From the NCBI GenBank assembly GCA_910587355.1, contig CAJUKF010000038.1:1-29413 (forward strand): DNA of 29,413 nucleotides, in the 5' to 3' direction. The translations under genes and the position numbers were made by a program. Below are positions 21,295 to 29,413 of this stretch, in pieces; the stretch's first letter is position 1, and each line of letters opens with the position of its first letter. Origin of the DNA: an uncultured Muribaculaceae bacterium (lineage in GTDB: Bacteria > Bacteroidota > Bacteroidia > Bacteroidales > Muribaculaceae). Under the pieces are notes generated by a model, which saw only the letters and a list, made by a program, of their open reading frames with translations, ran no database searches and was not told the origin of the DNA.

Positions 21295-23985
21295 ATGAAC
21301 GAACTTCCCCAGAAATACAATCCCGCCGAGGTAGAGGACAAATGGTATGCCTACTGGCTCGAGCACAAACTGTTCCACAGCGAGCCCGACAGCCGTCAAC
21401 CCTATACTGTAGTCATACCGCCGCCAAACGTGACCGGTGTGCTCCACATGGGTCACATGCTCAACAATACCATTCAGGATATTCTTGTGCGCCGCGCACG
21501 TATGCAGGGCAAAAACGCGCTGTGGGTTCCCGGCACCGACCATGCATCGATTTCAACCGAGACGAAAGTAATCGGCAAACTCGCTGCCGAAGGCATCAAG
21601 AAGACCGACCTCACACGCGAGCAGTTCCTCAAACACGCCTGGGAGTGGACCGAGAAACATGGCGGCATCATCCTTCAGCAGCTCCGCAAACTCGGCGCTT
21701 CGTGCGACTGGGACCGCACTGCGTTCACCATGGACGAGCTCCGCAGCGAAAGCGTTCTCAAGGTATTTGTCGACCTCTATGATAAAGGTCTCATCTATCG
21801 CGACCTCCGTATGGTAAACTGGGACCCCCAGAACCGCACCGCTATTTCTGACGATGAAGTTTTCTTCGAGGAAGAGCAGTCGAAGCTCTACTACCTCCGC
21901 TATTATCTGGCTGAGGAGCCTGCCGAAATCAACGCGCCCGAAGGCTGCGTAGTGCACACCGATGCCGACGGCCGCCACTATGCCGTTGTCGCCACTACCC
22001 GTCCCGAGACAATCATGGGTGATACGGCAATGTGCATCAATCCGAAGGACCCGAAGAACACTTGGCTCAAGGGCCTCAAAGTTATAGTGCCTCTTGTCAA
22101 CCGTGTGATTCCCGTAATTGAAGACCGCTATGTCGACATTGAGTTCGGCACGGGCTGCCTCAAGGTTACGCCTGCGCACGACAAGAACGACTATATGCTC
22201 GGCAAAAAGCACAACCTCGAGACTATCGACATATTCAACGAGGATGCCACCGTCGCCCCGGTTGCAGGCATGTACGTGGGCATGGACCGTTTCGACACCC
22301 GTAAGGCAATTGCAGAAGACCTCCGCAAGGCCGGTCTTCTCGAAAAAGAGGAAGACTACACCAACAATATCGGTCTGTCGGAGCGCACCAAAGTGCCCGT
22401 AGAGCCCCGTCTGTCGCTGCAGTGGTTCGTGAAGATGAAGCACTTCGCCGACGAGAGTCTCGCTCCCGTCATGGACGACATCATACGCTTTGTTCCTGAA
22501 AAATACAAGACCACATACCGCATCTGGCTCGAAAACATACAGGACTGGTGCATCAGCCGTCAGCTATGGTGGGGTCACCGTATTCCGGCCTACTTCTACG
22601 GCGACAAAAAAGGCAAAGATGAAGAATTTGTCGTTGCCCTCACTCCCGAAGAAGCACTTGAGAAAGCACGCAAACAGAGCGGCAACCCCAATCTTCAGGC
22701 CGAAGACCTCCGTCAGGACCCCGACGCCCTCGACACATGGTTCTCGTCGTGGCTCTGGCCTATCACTCTTTTCGACGGCATCAACCGCCCCGGAAACGAA
22801 GAAATCAACTACTACTATCCCACCGCCACACTCGTCACCGGGCCCGACATCATCTTCTTCTGGGTTGCGCGCATGATTATGGCGGGTTATGAATACGTGG
22901 GCAAACAGCCGTTCAACAATGTATATTTCACCGGTATCGTACGCGACAAACTCGGCCGCAAAATGAGCAAGATGCTCGGCAACTCTCCCGACCCGCTCGA
23001 ACTCATCGCACAGTACGGTGCCGACGGCGTGCGCATGGGTCTTATGCTCGCAGCTCCTGCCGGAAACGACATCATGTATGACGACAAGCTCGTTGAACAG
23101 GGCCGCAATTTCTGCAACAAAATATGGAACTCATTCCGTCTCCTTAAAGGCTGGCAAGTGAACGATGACGCAAAGCAGCCCGAAATCAACGCGCTTGCCG
23201 CTCAGTGGTTCTCATCGATGCTCAGCAAAACGATTGCCGAGGTCGACGACCTCTTTGGCAAATTCCGCATCTCGGAAGCTCTTATGGCCGTTTACCGGCT
23301 CTTCCGCGACGACTTCTCATCGAGCTATCTCGAAATGATTAAGCCGCCTTACGGTGAACCCGTTGACGGCACCACATATCGCGAAGCATGCTCGTTCCTC
23401 GATTCGCTCCTGCGTATGCTCCACCCCTTCATGCCATTCATCACCGAAGAACTGTGGCAGCATCTCGCCGAGCGTGCAGAAGGCGAGTCAATCATGTACG
23501 CTCCACTTCCCGAAGCTGCGACTATCGACGAAGCACTGCTTGCCCGGGTAGAACTTGCACGCGACATAATCAACAACATCCGTGCCGTCCGTGCCCGCAA
23601 AAACATTTCGCCGCGCGAAGAACTCACTCTCAAAGTGCTCGGCACTATCGATGCATCAATCGAGCCTCTTATCGCCAAACTCGGCGGCATCGGCACTATC
23701 GAGCAGAACGCTGAGAAAGACCCGTCGGCCCAGTCGTTCCTCGTGGGAACGCTCGAATTCAACATTCCGCAGAGCAACCGCATCGATGTCGAGGCCGAGA
23801 CCCAGCGTATACTCAAAGAAATCGACTACCTCAAAGGCTTCCATGCTTCCGTAGAGAAGAAACTCTCGAACGAGCGCTTCGTATCAAAAGCTCCCGAAGC
23901 GGTGGTAGCGGCCGAACGCAAGAAACTCGAAGACGCCGATTCGAAACTCGCCGCTCTCGAGGCTTCGCTTGCAGCGTTGAAATAA
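21295..23985 (+). CDS. valS: Valyl-tRNA synthetase
   Basis: This 896-residue class Ia synthetase charges tRNA-Val and edits mischarged threonine. The HIGH motif is HMGH (51-54) in PPNVTGVLHMGHMLNNTIQD. The CP1 editing domain follows, with ATTRPETIMGDTAMC and GTGCLKVTPAHDKNDY. ValRS signatures IQDWCISRQLWWGHRIPAYF and DALDTWFSSWLWPIT come next. The KMSKS loop reads KMSKM (556-560) in GRKMSKMLGNSPDP. The anticodon-binding domain and the C-terminal coiled-coil arm (about 835-896, RILKEIDYLKGFHASVEKKL) are complete. I chose the ATG at 21295 from homology of the N-terminus and the promoter position. The gene converges on aroB across a shared terminator. Confidence 0.97.
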   Translation: MNELPQKYNPAEVEDKWYAYWLEHKLFHSEPDSRQPYTVVIPPPNVTGVLHMGHMLNNTIQDILVRRARMQGKNALWVPGTDHASISTETKVIGKLAAEGIKKTDLTREQFLKHAWEWTEKHGGIILQQLRKLGASCDWDRTAFTMDELRSESVLKVFVDLYDKGLIYRDLRMVNWDPQNRTAISDDEVFFEEEQSKLYYLRYYLAEEPAEINAPEGCVVHTDADGRHYAVVATTRPETIMGDTAMCINPKDPKNTWLKGLKVIVPLVNRVIPVIEDRYVDIEFGTGCLKVTPAHDKNDYMLGKKHNLETIDIFNEDATVAPVAGMYVGMDRFDTRKAIAEDLRKAGLLEKEEDYTNNIGLSERTKVPVEPRLSLQWFVKMKHFADESLAPVMDDIIRFVPEKYKTTYRIWLENIQDWCISRQLWWGHRIPAYFYGDKKGKDEEFVVALTPEEALEKARKQSGNPNLQAEDLRQDPDALDTWFSSWLWPITLFDGINRPGNEEINYYYPTATLVTGPDIIFFWVARMIMAGYEYVGKQPFNNVYFTGIVRDKLGRKMSKMLGNSPDPLELIAQYGADGVRMGLMLAAPAGNDIMYDDKLVEQGRNFCNKIWNSFRLLKGWQVNDDAKQPEINALAAQWFSSMLSKTIAEVDDLFGKFRISEALMAVYRLFRDDFSSSYLEMIKPPYGEPVDGTTYREACSFLDSLLRMLHPFMPFITEELWQHLAERAEGESIMYAPLPEAATIDEALLARVELARDIINNIRAVRARKNISPREELTLKVLGTIDASIEPLIAKLGGIGTIEQNAEKDPSAQSFLVGTLEFNIPQSNRIDVEAETQRILKEIDYLKGFHASVEKKLSNERFVSKAPEAVVAAERKKLEDADSKLAALEASLAALK

Positions 23986-23997
23986 TATTTGAACATA

Positions 23998-24045
23998 AAA
24001 ATAAATTGAGGCATCAGGATTGCTCCGCGTGCCTCAATTTATTTT
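23998..24045. terminator. Bidirectional terminator between valS and aroB
   Basis: A 16-bp perfect inverted repeat (AAAATAAATTGAGGCA at 23998-24013, its complement at 24030-24045) encloses a 16-base loop. The A/T-rich outer half gives a T-run on both strands, which fits convergent transcription units. Confidence 0.85.
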
Positions 24046-24066
24046 AGATGTATGTGAAAGCAACAA

Positions 24067-25125
24067 TCAGAGCATGAGGTCTCTGTAAATATCAAGGGTG
24101 GATTTTATTTCATCCTCAGATACCACCTCATCGGTCACGCCCACACCCGGTGCACGCAGCAGCGTACAGTTAATGCTGTCTGCCTCCGGATTCTTTTTGT
24201 CGTGCCGCATGGCTCGTATCAGCGCAGGATAATCGTTGCACGTGATTGCAAACGCTCCGTAATATTCCCTCACATAATTTTTCACTTTATAAAGCAGCTC
24301 CGACGGGAAACCAAGCCTCATATGCGAAAGCACGAGCTCGCATACAAGACCCCACACTACGGCATACCCATGTGCCGCGGGGCTATTGCGTTCGTAGCTG
24401 TACGACTCAAAGGCATGACCGAAAGTATGGCCGAGATTAAGGAGTTTCCTTGCTCCGCTCTCGCGTAAATCTTCGGCAACCACACGTGCTTTCACCGACA
24501 CACTATCGCATATCAGTTGCAGCAACAACGAGATATCTTGGAGAGGATTAATCGCCAGCAGACGGCCTATGGCATCTGCGCTTTCAAGCAGACCGTGCTT
24601 GAGCATCTCGCCATAGCCCGACAGAATTTCCTCATCAGGCAAAGTGGAAAAAAATTCGGAAGAAATTATAGTGGCTACAGGCTCAGAAAATACACCTACC
24701 TGATTTTTAAAACCGTTGAAATTGATGCCGGTTTTCCCGCCGACCGATGCATCGACCGCAGCAAGAAGCGTCGTAGGCACATTGACACACCTCATGCCGC
24801 GCATATACGTTGCTGCCGCGAATCCGCCGAGGTCAGTGACAACACCTCCGCCGATGTTCACAACCACTGTTTTGCGCACAGCCTCCATTTCGGACAGTGC
24901 TTTCCATACCGTGGCAAGCGTATCGAGAGTCTTGTTGTCATCTCCTGCCGGTATGACAATCTTCGGTGATGTTCTCACGACTCCAGATGCCGGGCCCAAG
25001 GCCGGAAAGACCTCCGCTTCCACGTTGTTGTCTGTAATAATAATCGTACGCGGATTGCCGAGGTCGCCTATAAAGCGGTCGAGTTCTTCTCCGGTCTTAT
25101 TTGTGAAAATCAGCTTTTCGTTCAT
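24067..25125 (-). CDS. aroB: 3-dehydroquinate synthase
   Basis: This 352-residue cytosolic enzyme converts DAHP to 3-dehydroquinate, the second step of the shikimate pathway, using NAD+ and a divalent metal. The NAD-binding and active-site signatures are NIGGGVVTDLGGFAAATYMR and VPTTLLAAVDASVGGKTGIN. Metal ligands by alignment logic are Glu173 (GYGEMLKHG), His233 (LGHTFGHAFE) and His252 (AAHGYAV). Length is typical. The start is inside the preceding HAD gene: ATG at 25125 (MNEKLIFTNK) or two codons earlier at 25131. This gives a 29- or 35-base overlap in a different frame, which implies translational coupling. The farther upstream start at 25209 would add 28 residues read from HAD coding sequence and is unlikely. 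It is the last gene of its operon. Confidence 0.95.
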   Translation of the reverse strand: MNEKLIFTNKTGEELDRFIGDLGNPRTIIITDNNVEAEVFPALGPASGVVRTSPKIVIPAGDDNKTLDTLATVWKALSEMEAVRKTVVVNIGGGVVTDLGGFAAATYMRGMRCVNVPTTLLAAVDASVGGKTGINFNGFKNQVGVFSEPVATIISSEFFSTLPDEEILSGYGEMLKHGLLESADAIGRLLAINPLQDISLLLQLICDSVSVKARVVAEDLRESGARKLLNLGHTFGHAFESYSYERNSPAAHGYAVVWGLVCELVLSHMRLGFPSELLYKVKNYVREYYGAFAITCNDYPALIRAMRHDKKNPEADSINCTLLRAPGVGVTDEVVSEDEIKSTLDIYRDLML

Positions 25126-25849
25126 AGTCATTAAAAATCCATTTAAGCATCTGCGCGCATTCGTCCATAGAGTCAAGTTCGATATCGGCACCGGCCTCGA
25201 GCAACGCACCTTTGGGCAGAGGCCCGGTGCGCACGCCTATAGTGAATATGCCCGCATCCGCCGCACTGCGCACACCCAAGGGCGCGTTGTCCACAGCTAC
25301 AGCCTGCCAAGCCTTTATTCCGGCCTTGTCAAGTCCTTTAAGAAACGGCTCGGGATGCGGCTTGCCATGCTTTACATCAAGACCGGTGACACGAATACTG
25401 AAAGCTCCGGAATAATCACGTTCGAGCCGGTCAAGCACCGAGTGCTGTGCCGAGCCGGTGACGAGTACGCATCTTAAGCCGGCCGCAATAACGGCATCGA
25501 CAGCGGCCTTTGCACCCGGCATCATCGCCGGTTCAGGCATAGCTTTGAAAAACTCCGATTTCTGAGCGTAGAGCAGCTTGCATAAATCATCGTCTGCACC
25601 GTGGCCGTACTGTCTGTTGAAAAGTATATTTATTGTCGAGGCGCCGGTACGTCCTTCATAACCGTAAAATTCGTTTTCATCGGCCTGGATTCCGTTTAAA
25701 TCGCACATTCGCTTCCATGCACGTGCATGAAGCGGCATAGAATCATAGAGAATTCCGTCCATATCGAAAAGCACTGCCTGCGGCCTTTCAAGAACATGTC
25801 GTGCCGAATACTTCTTTATAGCTTTGTCAAGAATCGATTTGTCTGTCAT
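25097..25849 (-). CDS. HAD superfamily (subfamily IA) phosphatase/phosphomutase-like protein
   Basis: This 250-residue hydrolase has all four HAD motifs: DMDGILYDS with nucleophile Asp29 and Asp31, VTGS with Thr131, Lys163 in HGKPHPEPF, and AVDNAPLG with Asp187. A helical cap lies between motifs I and II (about 40-105, including EGRTGASTINILFNRQYG). This is the beta-phosphoglucomutase/phosphoglycolate phosphatase-like group, so the substrate is probably a small phosphorylated sugar or metabolite, but it cannot be named. About 22 residues precede the usual core. Its ATG overlaps the stop of the AsmA-like gene by 4 bases (ATGA), and its 3' end overlaps the start of aroB, so the three genes form one tightly coupled operon. 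Confidence 0.9.
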   Translation of the reverse strand: MTDKSILDKAIKKYSARHVLERPQAVLFDMDGILYDSMPLHARAWKRMCDLNGIQADENEFYGYEGRTGASTINILFNRQYGHGADDDLCKLLYAQKSEFFKAMPEPAMMPGAKAAVDAVIAAGLRCVLVTGSAQHSVLDRLERDYSGAFSIRVTGLDVKHGKPHPEPFLKGLDKAGIKAWQAVAVDNAPLGVRSAADAGIFTIGVRTGPLPKGALLEAGADIELDSMDECAQMLKWIFNDYERKADFHK

Positions 25850-28800
25850 TTCTTAATTGTTTCTTCTGTCGGGAGGTCTATTAAGCCTTCCTGTTTAAGG
25901 AGAAGCGAATCCGCAGCCGAAAAAGTCGGTTCAGGTTCCTCGGCAATTGTCTGGAGCGAATCAGGAATGTTTACATCCAGACGCGAGAAGCGCGAATTTT
26001 TCACACCTCTCCGGAATACATTCTCAATCTGCCTTATAAGATTTACTCTGGCGGTGTCAGTTATCGCCACAGATTCGGCCGCATAGCTGTCCTTATATTT
26101 GGCCCCCCCGAGACGTATTTTATACTTGTCGGGATTGCCCTTTATATTGATGCCGAATTTGAACGGTAAAGGCGATTTGAGCACTGAGATATGATAATCG
26201 AAATTCAGACCGAGGTCATTGTAGCCGGTGATTCCGAGGCGGTAACGGTCGATATCGAAAGCAAAGGGGAAAATGCGGAGCATATTGTCGCGCACAAGCA
26301 TCTCGACACTCATATGCTTGATTTTACTGTCGGCCCGGTCGCGGAAACGCAGCCACTTGCCCAGAGTCGCATATGTATCCTTGTCGATAAAGGCGAGCGA
26401 ATCCCCCGTCAGTTTTACGGCAGCGTCAAGCGTCGGCAGTTCCATATTCATGGAGCTGTCTATATCGACTGTAGCAGCCAGCTCGGCATCTATTATACCG
26501 CTGAACCCGCGCATAATTGGAAGAATCGAATCCACTGCGGGAACAAGTCTAAGGAAGCGCTCTATATTCATACGCGACATATCGAGACTGAAACCGAAAT
26601 GCATATCTGAAACCCGCGGGGCAAAATACAGTGCAGACAAATTAATGGCACCCGCATCCGAGGTGGCCGACAGATTGTGGAGATTCACCGAACCGTTATA
26701 TGCAAGCAGTTCTCCGCTAAGGGATTTCATCATCAGGTCACTGTAGAGCACATTGTCAGCATTGAGGCTTATACGCCCGTCGATATTCACAGGCACAAGC
26801 AAAGGAGCTGCAGTATCGCTGTGCTGCGACATCATAGCATCGAGTTCCTTTTCAAGAGCGTCATCATCATCGCTGCGAAGAGTGGCCGTGGGCTCTCCGC
26901 GACGTACCTTATCAGCATATGCAGCTCCGGCAAAAGCAGCCGCCGAGAGCTGATTGATGTCAATAGTATCACTCTCCAAAGCTATGTTTATCTTAAGCGT
27001 ATTTCCAGTACGGCGCGTCAAAGCTCTCTTGATATTGGAAATCAGACCATTGACCGCGATATCGGAGTTGCCTGCCTTATACGAAAGCCGCTCTAACGAA
27101 ATCGAGTCATTAGAAAAACGCAAATCGAGATGACTGATGCGGTTACGCAACGGGAAATAAGGCGTAAACATACGGGCATCGCTCGATGAAAGACTGCCAT
27201 CAAGCACCCAGCCGAGCAGGAATTTGCGGAAACCGTTTGCCAGATTCCACTCCAGCATTTCCGTGTCGTTGTCAACAAGTTCTGCACCCACACGGCGAAT
27301 CTTACGGTGATTCTCGCGCCGCTTTTCGATTGCCAGCTGAATCACGGAGTCAACCGACAAATCGGGATGGAGTCTGCGTATGCTGTCGGCCAGATGACGA
27401 GTCTCTTTGCGGGCCTGTTCCGACATCGGTTTCTTGTGCAGCGATGCTTTCAATGCTCCGTCAGACAGCAGAAAGCGTATTGTCTGCGAACCGGCGACCA
27501 CTCGACCGAGCGATAATTCTGCAATCAGCTCAGGCAAGCGCTTTTCACCGTTGAAACGCTGCATTTTCACATGCCCTGCAATATCGCGGAAGCGCGCGCC
27601 TGCGCTGTCTGTTACTGATTCCACATTGAGATAACCGACCTTTATTCCGCCTCCGAATGGCACTACAACGGAAGGCGATGCCGACCGCCGTGCATTCTCC
27701 ACCCCGGCTCCAAGTGCGAATCCTCCGACGGAAAGGCCGGTGCCTCCGAAAAGCATGGTGGCGGTATCCACTTTTACCCCTGCTCCAAGCATTGGCGACG
27801 AAGCGCGTCCGAGAGAATCGCGGCTGCGGTATGAGGAATTGAACGCAAGTCCCACACGCGGTATATCGACCATTTTAGAGGTATCATCCGACAGATAGTA
27901 AAGATTACGGCCCCGCATCTTGCCCTGGGCATAAAGATTATGGAATCCGTCCGCCGAAAGCATCGACATACGCCCTGTAACATCGATATCCGTGTCGAGT
28001 ACACCGCTCAGATATCCCTGCGCCATATTGGCGACAACCGGAGGCAACAGTCTAAGGTCGATATTGCCGCGCAGGCACAAGTCGAAAGCCGGGTCACTCA
28101 CCATATTGGTCACGCTGCCTTTGAGAGTCAGCGTCGTGGCAGGCCCCGCTACCATGAGACGGTGTATGTCAAGTCTTACATCATCAATGCCTCCGCTGTC
28201 AAGACGTGCGCTTATATCGAAACCGGCATTGCGGAAGTTCGCTTTTCCGTATCTCACGGGAGCGTCATCCATGGCTATATTCACGTCAAAGGCCGGAATA
28301 CTGTCGATGGCCGTACGGTAAGGCTGCAGAAGTCGGGCTGTAAGCCTGACGGCCCCATCGGTTTCAAAAAACGGCGATACAAGTCTGTAGGACTTGCGAA
28401 GGCTGTCGGGGACGGCCCTGAGAATATCTGATATCTTTACCGGTGCGACAGCCAGAGAAGCCGACGCCACCGTAAGCGAGCTATCCATATCTACCGCCGC
28501 ATCAAGACGGGCCTCTACAAAAGCCCCCCGCATGGCAAACTGCTCAAACTCTACGTGCATCGGGCGCGATGGACTCCAATGCAGACGGCCGTCAAGTCCG
28601 AAAGAAATATCTTCAAGATTGACAAGCTCATGCGCATAAGGTGATTTCATATTGCCATCAATCCGCAGCGAGTAAGCAGGCTCTCCGGCGCTTTCGAGCA
28701 AAGCATCGTGAAGCAGCACAATAGTTGCGTCGGTACTGTCGACGGCATTGAAATATCGAATGGCTTGCGGCTCTACAAATGCAAGTCTGTTGACTGACAA

Positions 28801-29304
28801 GGGCGGTATCACAAGCGGCCCTTCATCGGCAGTCGCAGTGGTATCGGAGGTATAGATGTCAAAATTACCTATACCAGAGCGCGATATGACGATATTCACG
28901 GCCGGACGCACAAACTCTACATTACGCAGCGTTAGTTCTCCGCGACTTAAGAGTGTCCCGAGGTCGACAGCTCCGCAAAAACGTTCCACGGACAGAAGGG
29001 AATCGCTCCATGCCGGAAGTTCGGCGCGTTCATCAGCGCTGAAGGAATCGAAAGCGCGTGAGCGTACCGAGAGAGAATCGACGCAAAGCCTCAGCATGGG
29101 AAAAGCCGGCTCGAAAGCGAGTTCTATACGAGCTACGGACACATCCGCATCAAGTACATTGGCCGCCACACGCTCTACGACAGGAGTAATACGTTCGGGC
29201 CGCAGAAGCTTCACGGTGCATATAAGCACTGCGCTGAGAGCCAGTACCAGCGCCATAAACACCATGACGGAGACAAATAGAATTTTAGAGAGAATACGAC
29301 GCAT
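25846..29304 (-). CDS. Large AsmA-family protein
   Basis: This 1152-residue protein has one N-terminal membrane helix (about 9-33, LFVSVMVFMALVLALSAVLI) and then a very long periplasmic part. Its N-terminal region, from PERITPVVERVAANVLDADV through ELTLRNVEFVRPAVNIVI, is the AsmA signature. The rest is a repetitive beta pattern (for example VNRLAFVEPQAIRYFNAVDS and YLSGVLDTDIDVTGRMSML), ending with AsmA C-terminal-like stretches (FNSSYRSRDS, MHFGFSLDMSRMNIERFLRL, LPFKFGINIKGNPDKYKIRL). AsmA/TamB/YhdP proteins form hydrophobic grooves that bridge inner and outer membranes for lipid transport or outer membrane assembly; a similar role is inferred. The length is usual for Bacteroidota members. 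The HAD gene overlaps its stop codon. Confidence 0.9.
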   Translation of the reverse strand: MRRILSKILFVSVMVFMALVLALSAVLICTVKLLRPERITPVVERVAANVLDADVSVARIELAFEPAFPMLRLCVDSLSVRSRAFDSFSADERAELPAWSDSLLSVERFCGAVDLGTLLSRGELTLRNVEFVRPAVNIVISRSGIGNFDIYTSDTTATADEGPLVIPPLSVNRLAFVEPQAIRYFNAVDSTDATIVLLHDALLESAGEPAYSLRIDGNMKSPYAHELVNLEDISFGLDGRLHWSPSRPMHVEFEQFAMRGAFVEARLDAAVDMDSSLTVASASLAVAPVKISDILRAVPDSLRKSYRLVSPFFETDGAVRLTARLLQPYRTAIDSIPAFDVNIAMDDAPVRYGKANFRNAGFDISARLDSGGIDDVRLDIHRLMVAGPATTLTLKGSVTNMVSDPAFDLCLRGNIDLRLLPPVVANMAQGYLSGVLDTDIDVTGRMSMLSADGFHNLYAQGKMRGRNLYYLSDDTSKMVDIPRVGLAFNSSYRSRDSLGRASSPMLGAGVKVDTATMLFGGTGLSVGGFALGAGVENARRSASPSVVVPFGGGIKVGYLNVESVTDSAGARFRDIAGHVKMQRFNGEKRLPELIAELSLGRVVAGSQTIRFLLSDGALKASLHKKPMSEQARKETRHLADSIRRLHPDLSVDSVIQLAIEKRRENHRKIRRVGAELVDNDTEMLEWNLANGFRKFLLGWVLDGSLSSSDARMFTPYFPLRNRISHLDLRFSNDSISLERLSYKAGNSDIAVNGLISNIKRALTRRTGNTLKINIALESDTIDINQLSAAAFAGAAYADKVRRGEPTATLRSDDDDALEKELDAMMSQHSDTAAPLLVPVNIDGRISLNADNVLYSDLMMKSLSGELLAYNGSVNLHNLSATSDAGAINLSALYFAPRVSDMHFGFSLDMSRMNIERFLRLVPAVDSILPIMRGFSGIIDAELAATVDIDSSMNMELPTLDAAVKLTGDSLAFIDKDTYATLGKWLRFRDRADSKIKHMSVEMLVRDNMLRIFPFAFDIDRYRLGITGYNDLGLNFDYHISVLKSPLPFKFGINIKGNPDKYKIRLGGAKYKDSYAAESVAITDTARVNLIRQIENVFRRGVKNSRFSRLDVNIPDSLQTIAEEPEPTFSAADSLLLKQEGLIDLPTEETIKK

Positions 29305-29310
29305 AAGTTT

Positions 29311-29413
29311 TTATTTCTGGGGGGGAGCGGCTGTAATATGGAAACAAGCCTGCCGGCGCTCATGCTTCACGACACAACGACCTTCGGCACGAAGTGCGAA
29401 CACTACTTCGGCA
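29311..29413 (-). CDS. Possible 3' end of an upstream gene (partial, at window edge)
   Basis: On the minus strand an open frame enters from the window edge and ends at TAA (29313-29311). It reads about 33 residues ending in FHITAAPPQK, and its stop lies 6 bases before the AsmA start. Such a tight gap, with no TAnnTTTG box before AsmA, suggests an operon partner. However, a plus-strand frame from an ATG at 29338 is also open to the edge and has more GC-ending codons, so the strand is uncertain. I do not recognise either product. A run of seven G (29319-29325) lies inside the minus-strand frame. Confidence 0.3.
   Translation of the reverse strand, partial: AEVVFALRAEGRCVVKHERRQACFHITAAPPQK

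Noticed and set aside
21553..22443. 296-codon minus-strand open frame opposite valS
   Set aside because: It lies entirely within conserved ValRS coding sequence; an artefact of codon bias.
1..29413. tRNA, rRNA, insertion sequences, phage genes and attachment sites
   Set aside because: No cloverleaf-like sequence, transposase, integrase or flanking direct repeats were seen. Gene order and codon use are uniform and chromosomal.

Overview
The window comes from a Bacteroidota chromosome, most likely order Bacteroidales. Muribaculaceae (a gut family) is a reasonable but unproven guess. The evidence is a type IX secretion (T9SS) core cluster, several -7 promoter boxes of the Bacteroidota type TAnnTTTG, A-rich leaders without Shine-Dalgarno sequences, an OmpA-like major outer membrane protein, a large AsmA-like protein and a preference for GC-ending codons. 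No gliding-specific genes, tRNA, rRNA, IS element or CRISPR array were seen. No gene-free stretch exceeds 300 bases.

Layout. 1-1191 (+): a small GlsB/YeaQ-type membrane protein and a solitary monotopic phosphoglycosyl transferase. 1212-2773 (-): a two-component system, with a REC-Fis response regulator overlapping a histidine kinase by 4 nt. 2937-8554 (+): a divergent four-gene tripartite efflux operon (TolC, membrane fusion protein, ABC ATPase, FtsX/MacB permease). The two divergent units share a 163-bp promoter region with a 17-bp palindrome, and both -7 boxes lie only 4 nt before the start codons, so both mRNAs are predicted leaderless. 8623-9831 (-): an OmpA-family protein with a probable structured leader.

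10118-19285 (+): prfB with its programmed +1 frameshift, a YegS-type lipid kinase, then the T9SS genes porT, porP, porK, porL, porM and porN, ending in a strong intrinsic terminator. ispE starts 8 nt after the terminator's T-run. The Por proteins form the outer membrane ring (PorK/PorN), the proton-driven inner membrane motor (PorL/PorM) and accessory outer membrane proteins (PorP, PorT).

20206-21189 (-): an unrecognised membrane protein with an SH3-like N-terminus and a cysteine-rich C-terminus. Its promoter overlaps the divergent valS promoter. valS (21295-23985, +) converges on a minus-strand operon (AsmA-like protein, HAD phosphatase, aroB) across a 16-bp perfect inverted repeat that should terminate both strands.

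The best leads are the compact REC-Fis two-component system controlling efflux through leaderless transcripts, the strong Shine-Dalgarno-type stimulator kept in prfB in a phylum whose ribosomes hide the anti-Shine-Dalgarno, the uncharacterised SH3/Cys membrane protein, and the mutually exclusive divergent promoters. I found no clearly new multigene system.
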